This document shows positions 57,805 to 64,000 of a stretch of 64,000 nt of DNA, piece by piece; the stretch's first letter is position 1; each line of letters starts with the position of its first letter. The stretch is from Scytalidium lignicola. Taxonomy: Eukaryota > Ascomycota > Leotiomycetes. The stretch lies in the NCBI GenBank assembly GCA_002812745.2, contig NCSJ02000199.1, forward strand, positions 16,728-80,727, read 5' to 3'. The position numbers and the translations under genes are program-made. Under the pieces are notes generated by a model. The model was given only the letters and a program-made list of their open reading frames with translations, did no database searches and was not told where the DNA came from.

Positions 57805-59343
57805 TTTCGGAGGAGCTGGGTGAGATCGAGCTGGTAAGCTGGGGTGTGCGGGTTGCTGATTTTAAGGTGACAGAAATCCTTATATCCTCAAAAGATGTAA
57901 AATTGACCTAGCTACTCCAAAAAGCTTTCAAATCCAACCCCAAGACGAGAGAATGATTAAAAATGAAAAAAGCAAGAAGGCACTGGAAACCGCAACAAGT
58001 ACCGCGTCCCAACCCCGGAATGACCCTGGTGAGCTATTCAGAAGAGGAATAGTTCCCGTGCATCGGCTACATCATTCGGGAGTGCGTTTGCGCGGAGTAA
58101 GCACTGACCAATCACTCTCTGGCGAATAAAACCTTATCCGGGAGGCTGGAGAATCTCCCTTTGTGGCCAAAAGTTTTGTTGCATGTCTGGATTTCCGCCC
58201 TCTTTTCAGCCCCCTTGAGCCTCCCCGCAAACGGAAGAAATGAAGCAGAAACAAATCATATCGTCGTCACGTGGAATTTAATGACTCCTGTGCTCTGTAC
58301 AGTAGCTGGTTGTATGATGATGGGAGTGATCAGTTTTTTTTTTTAAATCATAACATTAATATGGAAGTGAATCTTCCAAAGTATATCTATTTGACATAAA
58401 ACAATTAACAATAGGCTTTGTGTTCTGGTTGAAATACAAGTTCTGTACATGCGGAGGATAGGAAACCGCTTTCCGCGGAAGCATAAACCCGCAAAGGGCT
58501 TCCATGGAATCCGCTCCGGATAGAACACTTCCAGGATGGAAAACGGGGATTTGCATTGGAATTTACGACATGCAACAAAACTTTTGGCACACAGTTATCA
58601 TTGGCCAATATCACGAGATGCCAAAGGCTACCCAATCATGTACAACATATGCTAGGTGTGATTCGCACCTTTTGCGGTCCTCTAACGGCAAACCTCCAGT
58701 ATTTTCATGATTGGAGCGGGATGGTTTACCTAAAATCAAAGCCTTCTTTAAGTTCCATGGGTACTTAGAGGTATTCTTTCCTGTTCCGACAACTATATCA
58801 CGAATCAAGATGCTTCAGGGCAGAGAAGCACAATCTTTTGTTGCACGTCTGCCGGAACGCGTTCCCCCATTTCTTTCCGCTATACTTCCGCCGCACCAAA
58901 ATCTCATCCCGAAGCGGACCGTGGAAGATGTCCCTCCACAAGCCCGCCGGGTATCATTCCGCAATTTTCTGGCATGAATGGCACACCACGCATGATGTTA
59001 AGCAATCTTCAGATAGATCCCGGATCTAGACTCATGAAAGGCGTCTCTAAAATTTCTTCAGCACTTATGAATATTTATGAACAACATTCGGAATGTGTCC
59101 CCTGACGCTAACTCTTTTGAAAACTCGAATGTGGCGCCCTTTAATTTTCTATTCAAATATCTATGTGGAGTCGTTAACCCACCCCATAATGGTCCCCATT
59201 GAGAGATAGTCACTCTCTTTATGAATTATAAGGTGTAATTTCTTTTCCCAAATCCTTCTATAACGCCATTCCCAGAGCCGTAACTCATTGGTACTTTAAA
59301 TGATACCACCCATTATATGAGCGGCGGAACAGCCCATTCATCG
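57805..59343. other. 1.5-kb gene-free region with inverted repeat
   Basis: Open frames on both strands are short and unrecognised. The notable content is the 22-bp perfect inverted repeat at 58166-58187 and 58567-58588, with a weaker related stretch near 58831-58850. Confidence 0.5.
58166..58588. repeat. Candidate foldback/MITE-like element with 22-bp terminal inverted repeats
   Basis: GCCAAAAGTTTTGTTGCATG at 58166-58185, plus the next two bases TC, recurs exactly in reverse complement at 58567-58588. Outside the arms the match continues loosely (TGTG before the left arm, ACACA after the right). The 423-bp length and inverted ends fit a small non-autonomous transposon or a foldback relic; no target-site duplication was seen. 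A third, imperfect copy (TTTTGTTGCACGTCTG) lies near 58832. Confidence 0.5.
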
Positions 59344-60217
59344 TCAATCCTGGCATAAATCTTCCAATATCGCCAACACTTTCCGCTGCAGCTCTAGTAA
59401 TTGTGTCTCATCAATCATACCAGACTTTTCTCCCAGTACATCCTTGTTTGCTTGGACGCCATCCTTATCTTTCTTTTTGATGAGCTCAGGTTTCGTTCCA
59501 AAGAAAGGAATACCCATAGCCTTCAGCCTGGAACTCATCTCCTCTACCATCTGGGTCTGTGCTTTCCAGACTTTCATATCAAAGGTTTTAAGCTCCTTTG
59601 CTAGTTCCTCAGGATCGGTGCTGGAGACACCTTGAGCAGGTGTACCACCCACTGCTTTGCTGGTGAAAGATCATTAATATTAAGCAGTCAGAAAGGGCTA
59701 GGAATGGTTGCTTACAGAACCTCATCTAACTTCTTCTGACCTTCCTTTCGCTGCTTTTGTCTCTCAATCAATGCTTCACGGCTTTTCCACCATTGCTCTT
59801 CATGCTCATGTTGAACTTTGATCATCTAATATATCGTCAAGTTACAATTAGTTCACGTGATGCATATCCATAAAAGTGAAATTGTACCTTCTTGATTTCT
59901 TGTAGAATGGTCTCATTTTTGGAAACAGTTTTCATAACGCATCTTAAACCAGTTGACCATTCAGTAATAGTAGCTGGATCAACGACTGTGGCAGTCGTTG
60001 GTGTTGGTGTACGACCCAAAGGAGGTGTTGGAGTAGCCATGACTGCTGGTTGTGGTGGTTGTGGTGGTGGTTGGGTTTGGAGGTGGTTTCTTGGATATTG
60101 AACATTCTGAACGTTCTGCTGTCCATTTTGTCCATTTTGTTGTTGGCTTTGCGGCGTTAGACTTGCTAAGGTCCTCAAGACTGATGCTAGATCTGGAGGT
60201 TGGTAGCCTTGTGACAT
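59344..60217 (-). CDS. DUF2458 family protein
   Basis: Conserved fungal protein of 251 residues from exons 60217-59888, 59825-59716 and 59659-59344; the introns are 62 and 56 nt. The first 80 residues are Gln/Pro-rich and disordered. The conserved part begins at PATITEWSTGLRCVMKTV and continues through the middle exon (QHEHEEQWWKSREALI) into the last, where long charged helices predict coiled coil. The DUF2458 motifs are clear but no biochemical role is known to me; the coiled coil suggests a complex subunit. The gene is divergent from the COX14-like gene at 60630. Confidence 0.85.
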
Positions 60218-60629
60218 AGCTCGGCGTGCGTGTATAGATCTTTGTTACAAAATCAATTGATGTATTCTCTTTTAATAATCAGCTAATAAAGGATCACAGC
60301 ATAAAACCTTCTAAAGAATGCTAGTATTAAGATCCTTGAAAGATTGATCTATTAAACAAATGCGCAAAACGTAGACATAGATATTCGACAGAAAGCTGTT
60401 ATTATTGAGGCACTCTGATGCAACTCGGCTGCCCTCAGGTTGTCCAATCAGCGGGCGTTCCCGGAGCTAAGGGAATTGGCCTGACAATTGAGCATTGCAG
60501 AAAAATCTCCTGACGTACCTGGACAAACCTCGAGTGTAAGCCCACTACACTCGACTTTTCTCCGCCCTTTCTATTTTTCTTTTTGGGAGCTCGTCCGCCT
60601 GTGGTCGGATCTGATCTTCTCCTCTCAAA
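60218..60629. other. Divergent promoter between the DUF2458 and COX14-like genes
   Basis: Short spacer between two divergent start codons. No gene is seen. Confidence 0.5.
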
Positions 60630-61628
60630 ATGCCACGATCAGCAACGGATGCCACGCGATTCACATCGACGGCGCCCCACGCTTTCAGCAAAGCTCCCTC
60701 CTCTGCCGCCTCATTTTCGATACCAAATGCATCCACCGGCGCAGCCGCCAGGCTGCGGAAACCAGGGCCGCCAGGAGAGACACCACAGCAGAAGGTGAAG
60801 CGGTTGAGAGAGGAAGCTCAGAAAGCTAGAGAGGCGAAGATTTCGACGTTCGATAAGATAATTCTACGTGGACGGGTATGGGCTGATAAAGCGCATCGGT
60901 TTACAGCATTGAGCTTGATCGGCATTACATGTATGGATATACTCTTATTATCCTTCTATATTTACCTTATACAATTGGAATACTGCTGTTGTCCAATTGA
61001 TGATGGGAAGTACCTGCGCGAAAATCAAAATGCTAACGTAAAGCTTTATACAGTTATCTGTGGCGGCGTGACGGTCTACGCAATGAGTGACATGATCATC
61101 TATAACAGACGCAAGCGCGCTGAATTCTTCGCCGAACAACGTGCTGCCCGTGAAGCGGCCCTGTACAATTCTCGTGAAGCCATCAAGACCGGTACGGCGA
61201 CTGAAGAGCAGATTAGATTTATCGAGCTGGACGATATGCATAAAGCTGCCTTAGAAAAAGCAGCGCAGGAGAAAGCTAATAAGAAAGGAATCTTCACCCG
61301 ATCAAAGGAATTATTATTTTCTGGGTTAAAGAAGGAGGAGGAAGGGGAGGATGTAGGTACTTCTGAGGCAAGATTGGGGTATGAGGCCCTTAGTGAGGAA
61401 GATGATACATTGGGGGAACGAGAGAGCGATGTCTTAAGAGCTATCGAGGATAAGAAGTTGTCCTTACAGAGTAAGGCTAAGGAGGCGTTCATGAAGGAGA
61501 AGGAAAGGCAGGTTAATGGAGGGCCGTTAGACCGGCTAGGGACCGTTGCGGAAGGGCAGGGAAGTGCTTCTGAAGCGGACAGCAAGAAATCAGGAGGAGG
61601 CTGGTTCTCGTTTTGGAGCAAGAGGTGA
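60630..61628 (+). CDS. COX14-like single-pass protein (cytochrome oxidase assembly family)
   Basis: The reading frame is open throughout, but a 123-nt intron at 60931-61053 is strongly indicated: donor GTATGG, branch TGCTAAC, acceptor TACAG. Removing it gives exons 60630-60930 and 61054-61628 and 291 residues. It also joins HRFTALSLIGIT to FICGGVTVYAMSD, making one clean transmembrane helix followed by a YNRRKR basic end. This HR(F/L)T...LxG...Y arrangement matches COX14, an inner-membrane protein that helps Cox1 synthesis and cytochrome oxidase assembly. Yeast COX14 is only about 70 residues; this protein has a Ser/Pro-rich N-terminal 60 residues and a charged C-terminal tail of about 160 residues rich in Glu and Lys with likely coiled coil, ending GGGWFSFWSKR. 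The family call rests on the short membrane region alone. Confidence 0.75.
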   Translation: MPRSATDATRFTSTAPHAFSKAPSSAASFSIPNASTGAAARLRKPGPPGETPQQKVKRLREEAQKAREAKISTFDKIILRGRVWADKAHRFTALSLIGITCMDILLLSFYIYLIQLEYCCCPIDDGKYLRENQNANVKLYTVICGGVTVYAMSDMIIYNRRKRAEFFAEQRAAREAALYNSREAIKTGTATEEQIRFIELDDMHKAALEKAAQEKANKKGIFTRSKELLFSGLKKEEEGEDVGTSEARLGYEALSEEDDTLGERESDVLRAIEDKKLSLQSKAKEAFMKEKERQVNGGPLDRLGTVAEGQGSASEADSKKSGGGWFSFWSKR

Positions 61629-61952
61629 TATAATTGTTAACATAATTGTAGGTTAGCTTGATGAAGGGAACTCTGTATCATATAGTTAGAGGTGTGATGC
61701 ATGGCCCGGCGTTTGGAAGGTTACAAATCTCCAGAATAATCTGAATTAAAAACGCTCTTAAAAGATCTTTGGGTTTGTTACCCAGAGAGGGTTTTTTAGT
61801 CCCATTAATAAAGCCTTCTAACGCCAGTATCTTTCATCAATCCCAACCAATACCGTCCCATTCCCAGCAGCTATGCTTAACAGCAAAGCGCAATGTCATA
61901 GCATCATAACCATAGAACTCTTTACGTACCCCTCTTTCATCCGAGCTATCTT
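61629..61952. other. Convergent 3' intergenic region
   Basis: Spacer between the COX14-like gene and the coiled-coil gene. No gene is seen. Confidence 0.5.
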
Positions 61953-63221
61953 TTACCTTAAACCCCCGCTCCTAGCACTTTCTCCTACTCTAACATCTTC
62001 ATCCTCTCGTTCTCTTTCTCTTCCCCTCCCAACTCCTGGCACTACCCCAGAACTACTGTTCATCACCAAACTATCCCTCTGATTAACACTAGCAGTAGTA
62101 CTAACACTCTCGCTCCTGGTCCTACTAGCATCACTCTGTCTTCTTGTCCTTAGTGTTCGCTCGAGCTCCCTAATTCTTCTCTTTAATATCTCATTCTCAC
62201 GCTTCACAGCCTCGAGCTCATTCCGATGGTACGCAGTCTCCTCGTAGCGACCAGTTGTAGGGACCGTGGTAATAGGTGGTGAAAACGGTACATGGAGGTC
62301 AGTGATGCTTGTATTTGTGCTGTTAACAATTGGAAGAGATGACTGTGTGGATGGTTCACGGTGCGAGCTAAGGCTCGCACGATGTGAGCCGTAGAAACTC
62401 GGGAAATACTCCGGATGCTGGTAACTGCTCTGTGCAGAACTTAGTGGTACGGGGCTAGATGCTCCTGAGCGTCTAAATCCAGTAGTTGAGATCTCAGAAT
62501 CATGACGAGGGAAGGGAATTCTCGTACGGTCTGGTATGGGTGCCGAGGATGGCGGCATCCCGCTGATGCCCCACGGCCCTGTACCTGTACCTGCTGCGAC
62601 TCCGCCTGTGATACTTCGCACGCTTGTGCTAGACGATGAGCGGTGGTGGCGCCTTTGGGACGGTACGGGGTGGCTCGGGCCTGAGAGGAGATGATTTGAG
62701 CTATGATCAGCTGTATCTGGAAGACCGGCAGACGTAGAAGAGGCGTTTGAAACAACAGATGCGTTCTGCGCTGCTCTCAACATTGAGAGCTCCCGCGTTA
62801 GACGGTTTACCTAGCGGCCAAGTTAGCTAGTACTAGAGGATAGTACCTGCCGGATAATACGAACCACAGCTTCCTGTTCCTTCTCCAGCTGTAGATGGAG
62901 GTCTGCCGCCGTTAAGGGTCGCGGATGCCTCAATGGTCCTGGTCCGCTTCCCACTCCTGTATTATCACCCATTGATCCTGTAATTGGTATTGGTGCAACC
63001 GGTGGTATGTTAGCCAACACCGTAGGAGGAGACAACTGATTGACAGCGCTTTGATTTGATGGAAGAATATTTAATGTTGGTGATAACGGAGTAGGTTGTG
63101 GAGGAGGCATGTGCTGGGATGCTCGTCTTGACGTGGTCATGCTTTGATGTGTAGAGGTAGAGGTAGAGGTAGTTGGAGGTGGTCGTGGAGAAGGCGGAAC
63201 CGAGTTCAGATCTGGTGCCAT
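61953..63221 (-). CDS. Pro/Ser-rich coiled-coil protein of unknown function
   Basis: Not recognised as a characterised family. Exons 63221-62847 and 62810-61953 give 410 residues if a 36-nt intron (donor GTACTA, branch GCTAAC, acceptor GCTAG) is removed; reading through it meets a TAA. The first 95 residues are Pro/Ser/Thr-rich. The splice joins LQLEKEQEAVVRIIRQ to VNRLTRELSMLR, making a continuous helix with heptad leucines and valines, which supports the model. A long disordered Ser-rich part follows, and a second coiled coil near residues 330-360 contains ENEILKRRIRELERTLRTRR. The protein resembles a scaffold or adaptor; two separated coiled coils suggest oligomerisation. No DNA-binding or catalytic motif is visible. 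Confidence 0.75.
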
Positions 63222-64000
63222 AACACTAACTGCTGGCTACCGACGGATGAAGACGTGAAAACCTTATACTTGAGGTCCAAGAAGCGTGAAGAACCTGAGA
63301 GAATGATCGATGCGCTGCTGCGACACAACCTCCTATTATTTATTTCGATGCCAGGAGTGTTGCGATTCCAGCTGGCCCGACCAGTTAAGCCTTAAAAGAT
63401 AACCAACCGGCACTTAAAATATGGCCTTATAGCACCGGATTGATATCCCTTCGCAGCTCAATCAAACATTCAAGAACTGTGGACGAGGAATGTCGAAGCC
63501 GTGATAGATTCTGAACTGCACCGAAAATAAGGCCTCCGGATGGCGTCGTAGATGCAGGAGGCTGTCACGTCCCCGCCCCAGGTACGTACTGTGCTCCAAT
63601 AGGCGGGGGAAAGTTTAACGGTAGAGCGCTAACTGCATGTAGTTCTGGTCCTGCAGCAGATTAATTACCCGATAGGCCTCACAGAAATAGGAAAGCCAAT
63701 TCCAAATGTTCTTTTGAAACGTGTACAGTTTGTTTTCCCTCTAGTTTAATTAAGATCTCATCGGGTTATGAACCTTGCCCTTGTATGCAACATTTGTTTG
63801 CTATACCGAAGAATCTCAAATTTAAGAGTCACAGAGCTAACCACTTTTGAATCTCACCACTTCGGCAAACAACCTTGTATATGGTATAGCTGTCAGCCAC
63901 CAATACTACCATATAGAATTAATATTATGCTGGTACAGTACTGTGATTTTGTTGATTTCTGTGTCGCGTCAGCTAATCCTTTAATTATGGCTCTTCAAGA
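63222..64000. other. Region upstream of the coiled-coil gene, to the window end
   Basis: Probable promoter of the minus-strand gene, then AT-rich sequence with an ACAGTACTGT palindrome near 63936-63945. No gene is seen. Confidence 0.4.

Noticed and set aside
63603..63660. tRNA-like stretch with AACGGTAGAGCG resembling a D-arm
   Set aside because: No proper T-arm with GGTTCGA-type B box and no acceptor-stem pairing could be found.
1..64000. Secondary-metabolite cluster, CRISPR array, rRNA genes or intact transposon
   Set aside because: No PKS, NRPS, terpene or transposase genes, no regular spaced repeats and no rRNA sequence were found.

Overview
The window looks like nuclear DNA of a filamentous ascomycete (Pezizomycotina). 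Genes are cut by short introns (mostly 46-172 nt) with GTATGT/GTAAGT-type donors and CTAAC/CTGAC-type branch points, and the proteins belong to fungal families: SREBP-like bHLH, fungal NAD(P)H nitrite reductase with a Rieske tail, TamA/Dal81-like Zn2Cys6 regulator, TmpA-like membrane protein, DUF2458. A leotiomycete source is my guess only. Exon models were built by hand; for each one the coding length divides by three and the joined frame is open.

Layout. 0.3-1.6 kb (+): SDR oxidoreductase. 2.1-8.9 kb (-): a five-exon gene for a 2185-residue protein with about seven N-terminal membrane spans and a very long tail ending in five tandem repeats of about 82 residues. 10.7-13.5 kb (+): SREBP-like factor with five CACGTG boxes in its 1-kb upstream region. 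14.7-18.3 kb (+): nitrite reductase. 18.9-20.6 kb (+): MFS transporter. 20.9-22.7 kb (-): secreted amidase. 23.9-25.9 kb (-): secreted tyrosinase with seven exons. 25.9-29.1 kb: no gene seen. 29.1-31.7 kb (+): GNAT acetyltransferase fused to an amidase. 31.7-37.9 kb: gene-poor. 37.9-39.1 kb (+): DHDPS-family aldolase/synthase. 40.4-41.9 kb (+): decayed phosphotransferase (APH-family) pseudogene. 43.1-45.6 kb (-): TamA/Dal81-like regulator. 45.6-51.5 kb: gene-poor, microsatellite-rich. 51.5-52.8 kb (-): mitochondrial ribosomal protein mL50. 53.1-53.6 kb (+): small Cys-rich membrane protein. 54.0-55.5 kb (-): TmpA-like oxidoreductase. 56.5-57.8 kb (-): 3-ketoacyl-CoA thiolase. 57.8-59.3 kb: no gene, but a 22-bp perfect inverted repeat. 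59.3-60.2 kb (-): DUF2458 protein, divergent from 60.6-61.6 kb (+) COX14-like protein. 62.0-63.2 kb (-): coiled-coil protein.

Several genes could serve nitrogen use (nitrite reductase, two amidases, a TamA-like co-regulator), but they are spread over 30 kb with unrelated genes between them, so this is not a cluster in the strict sense. The most unusual items are the GNAT-amidase fusion, the 7TM protein with the repeat tail, the E-box cluster before the SREBP gene, the phosphotransferase pseudogene and the inverted-repeat element near 58.2-58.6 kb. No tRNA, rRNA, CRISPR array or intact transposon was recognised. Fifteen single N bases occur, nearly all directly before an A or T run.
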